Part shown: one piece after another, positions 1 through 12,560 of the stretch | Layout of the letters: each line of letters begins with the position of its first letter | Numbering within the stretch: the stretch's first letter is position 1 | NCBI GenBank assembly: GCA_000328365.1 | Contig: KB310317.1 | Coordinates: 441,678-505,677, forward strand | Direction: 5' to 3' | DNA from: Capitella teleta | Taxonomy: Eukaryota; Annelida; Polychaeta; Capitellidae | Length of the DNA: 64,000 bases | Notes under the pieces: model-generated | The model's database searches: none | What the model was told of the DNA's origin: nothing | The model's input: only the letters and a program-made list of their open reading frames with translations | Made by a program: the position numbers and the translations under genes

Positions 1-240
1 CTAGCTCGTTCAGGGGCTCATCTCATTTTGCTATTTTCGCGATCACTCACCACTCGCAATTAAATGTTCCTCCGCCATTCAAAATAAACTTTTTACCTGA
101 TCTCTTTGCAGAAATGGAAACACAATAACAGTCAATCCATACGAGGCAGTTATTATTAGGAATAATTGTTACATTATACCCAATTTTAGAGTTTTTGTTT
201 TTAACATAGAGCAGATATACTACTTTTGGTCCACTCTGTA
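1..240 (-). mobile_element. MITE-like DNA transposon copy, cut by window edge
   Basis: The stretch is the reverse complement of the left third of the element at 18043-18725. Its outer end reads CCACTCTGTA, followed by TA at 241-242. Matching inner blocks include the TCGCGATCACTCACCA block near 38-53 and the paired AAAACCAAAACTCTAAAAT-type block near 185-205. It is diverged from the other copy and cut by the window start. No transposase is visible. The TA next to the terminus fits a Tc1/mariner-like target site, which is inference. Confidence 0.7.
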
Positions 241-565
241 TAACTCAATCAATCGCGGAAATAATGTATTGACATTAATTTTTAAGAGTAGTTAATAAAC
301 GAGATCAAAAGGCGGATTGTGGTGGCGTCGAAATCGACATGCGTATCAATTTCAGTCTTGTACAGAGAGCAGGAGAAAATCTGGTTTTCATACAAAACTC
401 ACCGAAACAATAGTCATGTCGATTTCATTCTGTGAATGAGTAATCTGTATCCATGCTTCAATCTTTTGCCACTTTGATTTTTGCGATGCCACGTCTAACA
501 AAGGCACAGCGATGGCAGGCAATTCGGATGCTGAGTGCGGGAATGAACCGCCATCAGGCTTCTCA

Positions 566-733
566 TCATTTTGACGTCCACCCCTCAACGATATTCTGGA
601 CTTTTTTCGCGATTGCGTGAAACGAGTAATGTCCGAGAGAGAGCCGGGTGAAATCAAGAAGTGGCAAGAGCTCGGACTCCTCAGCATAACGATTCTTGTA
701 GCAATGAATGAGGAATATATGAATTTTGCCACT
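566..733 (-). CDS. fuseless-like exon 3 (C-terminal, 55 aa)
   Basis: The acceptor is TATACAG and the exon enters in phase 0, matching the exit phase of exon 2. It reads through a basic, non-membrane tail to TGA at 568-566. An alternative frame here ends at a GTGAGT-like site near 400, but it does not keep phase with exon 2. The exon is supported by phase and an open frame only. Confidence 0.6.
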   Translation of the reverse strand, partial: SGKIHIFLIHCYKNRYAEESELLPLLDFTRLSLGHYSFHAIAKKVQNIVEGWTSK

Positions 734-3700
734 CTGTATACGTGTATAGGGGGCCTGCAGGTTGCAAATTGAAATCATGAGAAATAAAAAACCGCTCAAG
801 AAAGTCTGTATTTCTTCGTTTCCTCGCCTCATTCAATAATTAAAACAGTCGATATCGCGTTACTAAAGTCAAAACAAGCTTTTTTAAAGGTGGAATTAAT
901 CGCAATTTTGATTTGTGCTTGTCCCGAAACAAGAATCATTGAACCGGAGCATTTTCTTTTAAGGTTTTGTTCAGGAAACCAATGAGACCGAACCGTACTT
1001 GAGGCATTAATTTTGACAATTTCGATCATTTCTACACGCAATATTGTGATTTATAATAATAATAATAAAAAAAGATCTCTACAACAACAATAAAAACAAC
1101 TGCATTGTACTATATATAATCATAACAAACAGCATGTGGTCTCCATTACACCATCAACAAATGACTGTAATAGTTCTACATCCGGTATTTATAGATAGCG
1201 CTTATATCCATGTATAAATTGCATATGCAATTGCCGAGGTTAAGGCTCTGCTCGATTCAACATTCCACGCAGAATTTTTGAATTATTACACGCAAACGAG
1301 AGATATCATGGCCTGTGGTTCAATCTCAGATACGATTGTTAGCTCGACTTATGAAGTGTGAAAGTAGAGTGGAACGAGTATGTGATTATATGTTCCATAT
1401 TAAGGAAAGGCACACCTCGCTGTGTGAATGTTGGATTGAATGTGTGAGTCCAGAAAATGGCAGACATATCCGCATGATATGGTCAAGCATGGTCACCCTC
1501 AACAAAGAAATGTGCATTCTATTGAAACCGGCAGATGTCAATGACCAAATATATTTGGTCAGGATTTTAGTGAATACACGCGCTCTAAGATCTTCGAATA
1601 ATGATTTGCTTTTATTTGAACGCAATGTAAGAACTGAAACATTTAAAGCATCTTATTTTAATCGTATTTGATACCTATATGAATTTTTTTACCAGTCATT
1701 ATTAAAGATTCACCCAATGTATCTATTTTTAGCTCTCCCTGATTTTGATCTTTATAAATTGAATCTACATTTCGATGTTTTCAATCTTTGCACTTTGATT
1801 CCATGCTGTGTTTGCTCTGGCTTTTATGATTTCACTTAACCCATTTATTGTTGCATTTTTTCTTTTGATGTGGATAACTTTTATAGGCATTGCCTTTTAC
1901 TATTCACTGCTGTTTTCATGCCACGAATTTTAATAAACAAATGAATATCAGGGTTCAATTTATTAATTGGGGGTTGAGCAAAAATATATTGCTTGGGGTT
2001 GACAAAAATTGGCCTCTTAAATTTTATATGGAGGGCTCAATTTTTACACGCTCTGTGGCGACCATTATTGATAATTTTACTATATATTATAATCACAAAA
2101 GCATGAAGAGACTTGAATGCATATATATTGGTGAAGAGACACAATGAAGTATTAGAAATGAGCTGACAAAGCTGAAACAGCATAAGTCAAAACTCCTCAG
2201 CTGGTTGCGGTGATGAGAGGCGATGACTCAGAATCGAAATTGTTTTCACCATATTCCTGAATGATAGCAAATAATAGTCAATATAGCACTAAAATCAATA
2301 ATTATATAAGTCATCGACCACCTACCTGAGAGTTTACATGCGATGGCTCCACCTTGCAGGCCAACCACTCCTGGAAGTAAGAAATCTGGCAGTCCATGGA
2401 TATCGCTGGACCCCCTTCACCATCGATGGCGAATCCACCAGGCACGGACAATGAACTAGCAGTCTGTGTCAAAACGAGTAATGTGATCCCCAAGAAATGC
2501 CACAACACACTCAATTCGAGCGTGTACTGTCCAAGTAGGACATAGTCTTTCATGCAACTCCAAAGGGCACGCCATATAAGAAACGACGCAATCGCTTGCA
2601 CTGCTTTGAAAGTACTAACGAGTATCCGGAATCTCCACGATTCGGTAAATTCATCTGGAAGAATTTGTAGGCAGCGGTGAAGTGGGCGCTGAACAGAGAG
2701 GTAGATTAAACTGAGGCCTCCACCGATGGACATACAGGTCACGTAGGAGAGGACGTGGTCATTTGGGAAGAGTTTGAGGTCAGCCATTGACCAAAGTGAC
2801 CACCATAACAGTGTTAGGAGAGGGGTCAAGGCGAACACGGTCAGCATGCAGTCCAAGAGATAGAGACACGCCGACGATGGCTGTGAAGAAATGTACAAGC
2901 ATGATTTGTAATAGCCATGAGATTTATAATTACATGGGTTATGTAATTAGTTTATGTAAGAAACAGCCAAATGCAAGATAAGCATACCATGCATCTGATA
3001 GCATTTAACATTAAATTGCATCGTATCTTAATTTAAGCATGCATGTATATCTTGCAGCTGTAAAATGTATCAGGCTTCCCCATTCATTATCGACAATAAC
3101 GTGAAAGCAATATAAGCACATTTAAATGCCACCTCCAAACGTTTTAGTTCACCCCGTATTTTCATCCTTAATTAATGAACTTTTTACTCTCTCTTTTGTT
3201 AACTTTTAATTTATGTGCAGCGCGTCTGAGCTTTAATTTTTTACTGGAATATCGTTTCTTCTATTTTTTTTATATTTTTTTTTTAAATCATGCCCACTCG
3301 GCTGTATGTCTTTAATGGGTTACACATTCTTAACTTACATAGAATTTGTTTTAACGTGTTCTCGTTCAACATCCCTTATTACCCATTTCAACTCATTACC
3401 AGGCAGCATTCACACTATTTAGGTGCTCTTATAGCTACCTAACACTCTGAGCACAGCTGTATGCCTGTTTATCAGACCAAAAACTCATTAAGTTTGATCA
3501 TTAAGAGAGCACAGCATTCAGCAGGCCTAATATGTATGTAATACGAGGAAGTTCGATTCAAGACTGATTTAAGGGATATTTGGCAATGCAAGATTGCTCA
3601 CATTAACAAATAAATTTTTACACCATAGGCTCCTATGAGAATGCAGAGGGGAGTTCAAATAATAACATTAATGCGAAGACCCTCTGTGGTAAATAACTCC

Positions 3701-3859
3701 TGTGGCTTATTAATTTCTTTTCGTGAAAAGATTTGTGGACATTTACGAAATACTGATATAGAGTATCGCAGAAAGGGTTTGATTTGAAGTTTGCTTGCAG
3801 CCTCTGCTTCTCTGAGCAGATTTATTAACGGGATTTTAAACGGTATAAGATACTGTATA

Positions 3860-3896
<37 letters not shown>

Positions 3897-6042
3897 CACT
3901 ATAGCGTTTGATTATATGCAATCAATAGATGCTTCTCTGGGTCACACTTTTTTTATTATCGACTGATCACATAAAACAATATTTATTCATCGAAATTTGC
4001 ATCGAAGACTCCCGTGGTCATGCAGAGGAGATAATTTATCATTGAAACGAGAAGACCTTCTGTAGTATATAACACTTTCATGTTGTTCTATTATCGTGTT
4101 CTAAACTTCTAGAATTAAGATAATATGTATGTTAGTTAATTTTAAAGATTTGTTTTGATTGGAAGTGGTGGATCTGGGGATGGCACCTTTGTGTACGTAT
4201 GTTTGTTCGCGGCCTCTGATGCTCCGAACAGAACGACGAATGCGCGCGCATTGAGGCGGCTTTGCTAATGCAGCATTTCTAGAATATTCCTATAAAATGA
4301 CCCAGTAACAGGCCTAATATATTTGATAAGAGGCTACTGCAACTATAAATGATAATTATATTGGGGTACATAGCGCAATTACAGAGGAAAAAAAATGTTT
4401 GTAACAATTTACGCAAGGTTGAAAAATCCCCATTAATTGTAAAATATACTTTTGAAACACCCTGTAATTCAGCTATTCTTAAAGCAGGTCATCATAACGA
4501 CAAATCAGTGATTGCGTTATGAATCTTGATCATTTTCCTAGCATCCCTTTTATAATGTGACCTTAAGCATGGAGTGCATAAAAAAATTTTATTTATACAC
4601 GTTCATTATGCACGGATCATGCACTCAAATACACAAGGCTGATTGGCCAGCACACTCACGGAGTGGTATAACTTATACTTTTTGCATCACGCTCGCGTGA
4701 AGATGTCAATTTCATATTGCAATGTCTATTTCACTGCTCGACATCTGACACAAGCCTATAATTATATGTTTCCACTGGACTCCCTTTATACCAATACCAT
4801 AATTTAATCCATTGCTGAATGGCTGAGCATCCATCAGAGCAATTGTTACATAATTACAAGTGTAGATCTCTTAATTTTAAATCAGACACGAGCCTCACAA
4901 ACCCATATAATAAGTCCTCGGAGTAAAAATAGAGATTGTTCACTGCACTCGCACAATTTTCAGTGTTGATTTAGTTTATATGGCGGTCGTGTGCGTTGTC
5001 GATCTAATGAGACCAATCAACTGGAGTCGCGACCCGAATGCCCTGAAACAGCATGCGCCGAATGCCCTGAAACAGCATGCGCCGAATGCCCTGAAACAGC
5101 ATGCGCCGAATGCCCTGAAACAGCATGCGCCGAATGCCCTGAAACAGCATGCGCCGAAAGATGCACTGAGTGTGTGGACGACAGAGGTGAACACACCTGG
5201 GATTGAGCCTTGTCAATTTCACGTTTGACCCCATGTCCTTATAATATGAAGGATACTTCTGGTAATAGTAATTTATAAGCAGTTATTTTTTTTGCTGAAC
5301 TTTGGTCGACATATTAACATGTGCAAATGGAACACCTTGAAAATCTCATAAAATGAAGTCTGTACAATGCATACAAAATTAACTGTGCTGAGTGCGTATC
5401 TATTGCCTCAGAGCATGTTAAATTTGACAAGTAACAGGAATTTCAATGTCATCAAACCAAAACCGCAATTTAAATGTTACATTTCACTATGAGGTTTCGC
5501 GTATTATAGGGTGATAAGAGAAGACACGTGACCTAATTGCAGAAGATTAACATAATCACCTGTGTTCGCATTCTGGGATAAGTCGAATAGAAATCCTCTC
5601 GCGTATCCATGGCAACGACGAGAGGCGCAAACGTAGAGGCGGAGAACCCTCCAATTACAAACAAAGCTAGTAGAGTGGATACCAGGACAGCGGTGACATG
5701 CTGGATGTTGGCATTGTCCAACACGTGATCCGCCAAGGACCAAACTCCATACCAGATTAAGAGGAAAGCGATACCATCCACGTACAGGATCAGTCTTGAT
5801 ATAATGTAATGCCTCCATGTACGAAGGCTAATTACGTGGTTTCGTAGAACTGGGAGCAGCAGAAACAGACTGAGATGGACGAGACATCCGATGACGTAGC
5901 AGCTTGACCCCACCAGCCACGGATCCCGAGGAGCTCCCCAGATATCCAGGAGTTTCCACGTTCCACTCCAGAAGAGAATGCCGCAAGGCAGGATTATGAG
6001 ATGACTCCAGATGATGTCGGCGAGGTAGAGACCACATTCCAT
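566..6042 (-). CDS. fusl-like: Fuseless-family multipass membrane protein (three coding exons)
   Basis: Three minus-strand exons (6042-5560, 2880-2326, 733-566) join in phase 0 at both junctions and give 401 aa. The protein has about eight to ten hydrophobic segments in two similar halves. Each half opens with an LYL(A/L)D segment and a W-x3-W-x3-D signature (SGTWKLLD, SLWSMAD), and each has a second copy (YGVWSLAD, RALWSCMKD). This arrangement is typical of the Fuseless family. Drosophila Fuseless is a presynaptic membrane protein needed for calcium-channel organisation at the active zone; a neural role here is inferred from the family only. The start was chosen as the first ATG after a TTTCCAATCAG acceptor, in a strong context (AAGATGG). 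An upstream 5'UTR or coding exon is therefore expected but was not found. The last exon (55 aa) is less certain than the other two. Confidence 0.85.
734..2325. other. fuseless intron 2
   Basis: An AT-rich intron with AATAATAATAAT near 1056-1067. Short open frames (829-1041, 1315-1671, 1890-2147) lack family resemblance and splice support. I see no other feature. Confidence 0.5.
2326..2880 (-). CDS. fuseless-like exon 2 (second membrane half, 185 aa)
   Basis: The acceptor is TTTCTTCACAG and the donor is CAG/GTAGGT, phase 0 at both ends. It encodes four to five hydrophobic helices with WSLWSMAD and WRALWSCMKD motifs. These align with the motifs of exon 1, so the exon carries one whole half of the internal duplication. 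Confidence 0.88.
3627..3850 (+). repeat. diverged direct repeat, copy 1
   Basis: Blocks such as ATGCAGAGGGGAG, GAAGACCCTCTGTGG and GCAGCCTCTGCTTCTC recur in order about 380 bp downstream in a diverged form. A poly-T tract follows this copy. The family is unknown. Confidence 0.55.
3861..3896. repeat. poly-T homopolymer
   Basis: An uninterrupted T run of roughly 36 bases. The open frame across it (poly-lysine on the minus strand) is an artefact of composition. Confidence 0.95.
4005..4250 (+). repeat. diverged direct repeat, copy 2
   Basis: This is the counterpart of 3627-3850, with ATGCAGAGGAGA, GAAGACCTTCTGTAG and GCGGCCTCTGATGCTC in the same order. The divergence suggests an old duplication or two copies of one interspersed repeat. 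Confidence 0.55.
5036..5155. repeat. 24-bp minisatellite, five perfect units
   Basis: Five identical, head-to-tail units starting GAATGCCCTGAAACAG and ending CATGCGCC. Because 24 is a multiple of three, several frames stay open on both strands, which explains the short ORFs here. It lies in fuseless intron 1. Identity between units implies recent expansion or homogenisation. Confidence 0.97.
5560..6042 (-). CDS. fuseless-like exon 1 (first membrane half, 161 aa)
   Basis: It begins at ATG 6042-6040, six bases inside the exon after the acceptor AATCAG at 6054-6049. It ends in CAG/GTGATT at 5560. It contains LYLADIIW, LFWSGTWKLLD and YGVWSLADHVL. The frame stays open upstream of the acceptor, so a further coding exon cannot be excluded. 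Confidence 0.85.
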
Positions 6043-6048
6043 CTTCAA

Positions 6049-7156
6049 CTGATTGGAAAGCTCACATCCTTGACCCAATTTCTAAATTTACAATTTTGTA
6101 GGCTGTTTGATTTGTGTGAGGAGAGTGATACGGCCGATTGCTTATAGCTATGTTTAGTCACGAACACTTGCTGCGCGGAGTTGTTCTGTGTGAACCAGAC
6201 CCAAGTGCTGGCATAAATATGCCACCAGCTGTAATTATATAACCCACATATAAATATATTAATCGGATGGAAAAAATATGCTGCTAAGTTCAACACTGAT
6301 CGCAGCGCAGTAGACAACAATGTGAACTCTCAGTGTTGCATGGAATTGATGACATGGTAGTCTTATCAACTGGTGTCTCACAAACCAAAAGTTTATGTCA
6401 TTTAATAAGACTGAAAGGGGTCCGTTTCTCAATAATCTCACAGATATATTCGCTGTCTTATTACGATTTACTGAGTAGATTTTCATTTTGCAAATTGCTA
6501 CACCGTGGTAGTGACAGGCTCAATACACGGTCACGTTTTTCTGATTGAAATCTATGTTGACAGTTGGACAAGCCATGTACTATTATTATTATTTTGACTT
6601 CAAGTTGTCGAAGATAGAACGAATGGTGAACATTCAACAGAGAGTACAACAGGAACAACCTTTCATGAAACCATGGCGAAGTAGACATGGTTTTTTTGAC
6701 ATTAGTCATTTCATGGTGAAGTGTGTTGCTAACAGATTAGAAACCCTACAACCATGATGTATTGGGCGGTAAGTGCGGACCGATGAATGATCACCTTTTC
6801 TAACAACATGTGCCACACTGGCTTGATTGGCTGAATTGGTTACAATTAACTCTTCCATTTCTAGTCCCGATCCAAGAAATTCACAATAATTGCACACAAA
6901 TCAATTCTTTACATTCGTATAATGTAATTATTGTATAATTGACCTTATTTCTCTAAATATATCATGCTGGTGATTCAAACTCATCTCAATTGTTCGGCTA
7001 CTTGCAGAATTATTTTCTTTATTATCATTATTTATTATTACTATTTTTTTTTTTTTTATTATTATTGTTATTTTTTTTTATTATTATTATTGTTATTTTT
7101 TTTATTATTATTATTATTATTGTTATTATTGTTATTTTTTTATTATTATTATTATT

Positions 7157-7188
<32 letters not shown>

Positions 7189-8694
7189 GCTTTAGCACTG
7201 TTTATTTTATGCTAAAATAGGATGCATCATTCGAAGAGGAGGCACACATGCAGATATTCAATGAGCCGCATTCCTCCTTTTATAATCTATACGATAGTCG
7301 TTCTCCGTTCTGCAAATTGAGTACAATCACACTACCTGTCAATTATTGTGTAACCCATTGATATCAGTTTTATGAATGACGTGCAACATACAATGCATGC
7401 ATTCATGATATGCCTATTAGTATTTACAAGGCATTCATCCCCCCGAAACCATAAACCACCCTTTATTTCCTTCCGTTCCATTTTGGATTGGTGTAATTCG
7501 AGCACATCACCAATTGCCTGTCTGCGATGGATTAACCAAGTAAATAGCCGGAAACTCAAGATATGCTCCGTGTGTATATGAAAGGAGAAAGCGGCTGCAA
7601 ATGAGAAACACGGTTCCTGGCACTATAATTAGACGAGTGGTCGCATTTCGAGAGAACTACTTGAGTCAGAAGAAATAGCCGCGTGGAAGGACTGCCATTT
7701 CTGAGTCAAATTAAGGGATAGTCATGCATCTGGCAACTTCGATTTTGTGAGTGATGGCTTGGTGAATAAGCCAGATCAAAGATCTTGGTATCAATCCCAT
7801 TGATCAAACTCATTTCCATTATAATGAATACCAAACACTCAACAGATCCAATCTGTCCTCATCCAACATCATCCCCAACCAATCTGTCCTGATCGCATCG
7901 GGAGTCATCAGCATGCACGCTTTGGACCCATGTGTTCGGATGGCTTTTGAAACATTTGAGGGGGTGGGGGGGAGTCCAGGGGTGCCAATAGCCAATTGAT
8001 TACCTTCCCTCGGTCCTGCAATTTTATCCGATCGGTCAGTGTTTTCTCAGGTCCGCGATCGACAAGGTGGACCGTTAGTACCATGCATTTGTTATATGTA
8101 GGTAAAACACTCAAAAACACCTCCACAATATATTAAGTTTTAAAAAGTCCGTCGCGTTTCATAATTCTTCTGAAAAATGGACCCCCCTCTTCCTTACATT
8201 GATCGCAATTTTTCTTTAAAGTTCTTGACCATAATTTTTGTTCTATAATGCTTCCGTTCCTATTATGTTTTCATATTTTATTAGAAAAACAGATAAGCCT
8301 ACTCTATTATCGGATAATTACGTGTCGAACTCAGTGTTGGAATTTCCACCCAAAGATGGGTGACTATACATACCAAGAACAGCCTTTTAGGTCGAGACTT
8401 GATATAAGGACAATATAAAATCAAAGTAAGAAATGTTTGTGATTCATGGGCAGCGTTTTTGAGCTCGTAATTTGATATTGTGCTATTCGAAGTAAATTAT
8501 TAATGTAATAAATTAGTCATATTCCTTAAATGCTCCCAATCTCATAGCTTTGATACAACTCATAACATTCCCATTACCGTCTGTAGTTTTCATCTATTAT
8601 CCCAAGCGATGATACCTGTCTTTTTGAGTTAACGGATGCAACTGAAATCTCCAGTACCACTAAAATATATTCTGATAATTATTCGGGATTGACA
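6049..8694. other. upstream flank of fuseless gene, gene-poor
   Basis: It must contain the fuseless 5' end, but I cannot place a promoter. It holds a T/TTA low-complexity tract (7018-7188). Short open frames show no family resemblance. Confidence 0.5.
7018..7188. repeat. (TTA)n / poly-T low-complexity tract
   Basis: TTATTATTA arrays are broken by T runs and end in a long T homopolymer at about 7160-7188. The hydrophobic reading frames across it are compositional. Confidence 0.95.
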
Positions 8695-9221
8695 TGAAAA
8701 TTATTGTTGATTTATTTATTATTGATTTATTATTGATTGATTGATTGATTTATTGTTGCTTTATTTATTATTCATTTATTTATTGTTGATTTATTTATTA
8801 TTGATTTATTTATTATTGATTTATTATTGATTGATTGATTGATTTATTGTTGCTTTATTTATTATTCATTTATTTATTGTTGATTTATTTATTATTGATT
8901 TATTTATTATTGATTTATTATTGATTGATTGATTGATTTATTGTTGCTTTATTTATTATTCATTTATTTATTGTTGATTTATTTATTATTGATTTATTTA
9001 TTATTGATTTATTATTGATTGATTTATTTATTTATTTATTGTTGCTTTATTTATATATTATTCATTTATTTATTGTTGATTTATTTATTATTCATTTATT
9101 TATTATTGATTTATTATTGATTAATTGATTGATTTATTGTTGCTTTATTTATTATTCATTTATTTATTGTTGATTTATTTATTATTCATTTATTTATTGT
9201 TGATTTATTTATTGTTCATTT
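8695..9221. repeat. TTTATT/TTGATT satellite with ~94-98 bp higher-order period
   Basis: The tract is built of TTTATTTATTATTGATT-type words. The marker TTGTTGCTTTATTT recurs at about 8754, 8848, 8942, 9040 and 9138, so the spacing is 94, 94, 98 and 98 bp. This is a five-copy higher-order array rather than a plain tetranucleotide repeat. Confidence 0.95.
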
Positions 9222-9682
9222 ACATGTTCCTGCATGCATTGGCATATCGCACCATCTCTGCACAGCCTAATATAAGTTCTCAATTCATCTCACAATAATA
9301 ATCAATATATTTTTTAAGATTTTGGGGTGTTTCACATATTTTAAAAAATATGGAAATAAGCATTCAACTAGTCTCTTCCATAGTCTCATCTGAATGGACG
9401 ATGTCGATATAATTGACGAATGGCAATGACATCACTTCAAGAAAGTTTTCGCGAAATACTTGGGCTTAAACAGCGAAGTCACATCACAAATTCCGTACGC
9501 AACTGAACACAACAAGCAATCAACTAAGAACTCGCTCACCTCCGTCACTTTCCAAGTAGTTCATGTTAGAACAATCAGAAATCGTGTTTGATTATTGATT
9601 AGCACACACAAGTAGTTGGCATTGTCAAGAGAATTGTGATTGCATAATTTGCATCTTATAATCAGTTTTCAATATTTTATTT

Positions 9683-9713
<31 letters not shown>

Positions 9714-11607
9714 GGCAAATGGCAAGTGGTGCTCAGTTATAATGCTTGCACGCCTATCAAAAGTCGTAGATAAGACAAGTATTATATCAGTAGGTGGTAT
9801 GGTCACAGGATCAACTGGAGTTTAAGCCAGACAGAGAAAACACACTGTATGGTGACCATTATTGCTCGTGCTCAATTTTGCTCCTGTTTCACCGAAATAA
9901 ACAATTAGAGAGTATAATAACTTAAAAAGAAAGAGAATTTTAAAAAGTAACAAATAAATGGGTGAAGTTGGACAAGAGATTACTTGAAGTTGGACCAATG
10001 AACCTTGCCATCTTGAGGAGACTTTTATATCCCCCCGATTGAAATCAAAGACCAATCCCACTAGCGAGCCGACATATGTGACGTAAGTTGGACACTTTAA
10101 TCCTGTTGAAGACCACGCAGGGTTAATGGTTAAACACAATCAGTCTTTATTTGTAATTGAAAAACTGCGGGCTAATTTGGTACCCTTTTACTCCTTTCGA
10201 TGGTGTTCCAGGCAACTGTGCTCTCTGAATTTTCTTCTTCTGACCCTGTTCTATGAATAATCGTGTGAGTCGTATAGACTGACCTATGACCAAGTTGAAT
10301 CTACATGCTAGTTTGACCCTAATTGCTGCTTAGACCAACTCGATGATGGTGATATGCTTCACGGCCAGTATAGCATCTCCGTTTAATATTGAGATACATG
10401 TAGATACGTGTAGATATAAATGATATTAAGGGTAAGACCCATAAATTTTAAATTAATATATAATAATTTATTTGTTTTATACCAATACAGATGCAGTAAT
10501 GATGAAGAAACAAAGAATAAACAAATGAACAAAATTATATAAATTAAAGAAATATAAGATAATACAAGACGCAAGAAAAGAAAACAAGCAATAATACTAC
10601 AATAATTGTAGAACATGTTGAAAACAATGGTATAACTTATAAAATATAAAATATTCAATCATGAATAAAAAGGGCTAAAAGACGTTCTCTTCATTGGGTA
10701 AACAATACTTTAATTGTTTGAAATACGAAAAGTAAAGTATAAGGGGCGAAACATTTAATAACATGAGTTACAGATTTCTGGAAGTGTCATTTTTCCATAT
10801 TCGTGCATATTCATGTGCATTTTTTTCTTGAGATCTTTAATTTTTCCTGATTATTATTTATCATCATATTTGCACCATTCAGCGCGGAGAGCTACGTCAC
10901 TAGAGGCACAGTGTGACCCGCGCATGTTGCGCCTTCTGTTCTCTGCGTGCAATACACACACACTGTCTGGAGTAAATAAGCATTGACCGAGGGAAAATGC
11001 AACAAAACAAGATATAGAAGTCGACTACAGAGCTAGATCAATGCAGGCAGGAACTGGCACAGACGCATATAGGCAATGCATGCATGTACAGTCAATCAGT
11101 CATCCATTTGCGGAGAAACATGTTCTCTTATACTCTTTCAGCGAATGATCGATCGAGTTACTATACATGGTATGCGATCTCCGGATTATCTAATTACGGT
11201 GTTTTTACCACTGCCATGCTTTATTCAGTGCCTGTGGTGTACTTACTATAACTATAGACGAGCAATATTACAGTTTGAGTTTTATCACTCACCAGCAAAC
11301 ATGGATGGCAAACGTTAAAAACAAATCTCAACATTTCGATCATAAATTAGTGGGCCTTTCAACGCGGATAAGCTACGGCATCACCTGAAGATCAATTGCT
11401 GTCAGATTCGTTCTTCATTCGCCTGCATTGATGCTGCATCATCGTCGGTGAAACTATTCCGTGTTCATATTGCACGGCATGAATATGTGCATTGATGTTA
11501 AGATGAAATAATTTGACACATACTGCGTATAAGACAATGAAACTTCGATTTGCATTGGCATAAAGTATTCAATGTATGTCAGATCCAAACGATTTTGAAT
11601 GCAGTGT
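9222..11607. other. gene-poor AT-rich stretch
   Basis: It contains a poly-T run near 9682-9713 and a very AT-rich section at about 10380-10680. I see no gene or classified repeat. Confidence 0.5.
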
Positions 11608-12560
11608 TTTTATTTCATTGCATGGCATCAAAGACAGCAGTCATTGCCAGACATCTTACTTCCTGGAAGTAAAGACCAATATTTCAAGGTTATTTAGTTT
11701 GCTTCGGTAAGTTTTCAGTGAAATAATCAGTTTCATTCATGAGATGAATTCTGCTTTATCTGGAGGTGACTTCACAAACCACATTTCCATAATATGATAG
11801 GCGGATAATAATATGATACTAGTACTCGCTATATATCTGTGAACTACTCTCGGCTCGTGTCGACGATATCGTTCTGTGCAACACAGAGGAAAGTTTTTCA
11901 ATTTCATGCACTGTGAAGTGAAGAATTTAGGCAACAATTACGGTTACTGCAATCAACTGTATGCCACGCTACTGGCATAAAATAAATTTATAGATGTATG
12001 CATGTGTACACACAAATGTCATGTGCTTAAAACTTAACCTTGATGTATATTTTCATTTATACTTAGCGACAAAAGAAGCAGATGTACGCCTCTGCCCTGA
12101 AGTGCCCCAGTGAGGAAATTTCGGCTGATATCAGGGATCCTGTGATGCTCTGACAGATCTACGATGCTATGCATGTCATTCTTGGGTATTATCTGTGTTG
12201 GATATTATCTGGCAATATTATCTACGCGAATATCCTACTTTGTTGTTACAAATCCGATGATCCTATTTTTGTTGTTTTCGGTTATTGAGCGATGTGATTT
12301 ATATTTTCTTTCTTCGATCTCTTTATGTAATCGTAAGAAATCCGCCCAAATGGAACGGAAGCACTTTCGTATGTCACTCAATGAAATTGACTTTCAAGGA
12401 AATCTATGCAATCAATTTCAACTGAAAAATACCACAAGTTGACGTCAATCTGCATGTCCCATGTGGACGTTCAATAATCAACGCTTTCCTCACCGTCAAC
12501 AACACAGTCACTTTATTCTCCTCCTCAACTACTGTTAAGGAAATGATTAAAACGAAATCT
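11608..12560 (+). repeat. 1-kb direct duplication, copy 1
   Basis: Ordered similar blocks recur 4.1-4.25 kb downstream: GCATGGCATCAAAGA (11620), TCACTCAATGAAATTG (12374), TTTCAAGGAAATCTATG (12392), GACGTCAAT (12441), GGACGTTCAATAATCA (12465) and AAGGAAATGATT (12537). The near-constant offset points to one old segmental duplication or a long interspersed repeat. No ORF is shared. Confidence 0.65.

Larger units (their letters stand above)
2881..5559. other. fuseless intron 1, repeat-bearing
   Basis: The intron holds a diverged direct duplication (about 3627-3850 and 4005-4250), a poly-T run near 3861-3896 and a 24-bp minisatellite (5036-5155). No additional exon was recognised. Confidence 0.6.

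Noticed and set aside
400-730. 114-aa minus-strand frame ending near a GTGAGT site as the fuseless last exon
   Set aside because: It does not keep phase with exon 2. The frame ending at 566 follows the same acceptor in the correct phase.
4976-5234. Several ORFs on both strands with repeated FRAFGACC or NALKQHAP peptides
   Set aside because: Products of a 24-bp minisatellite whose length is a multiple of three. No start context or splice support.
6964-7220. Hydrophobic L/Y/F-rich ORFs
   Set aside because: Translation of (TTA)n and poly-T low-complexity DNA.
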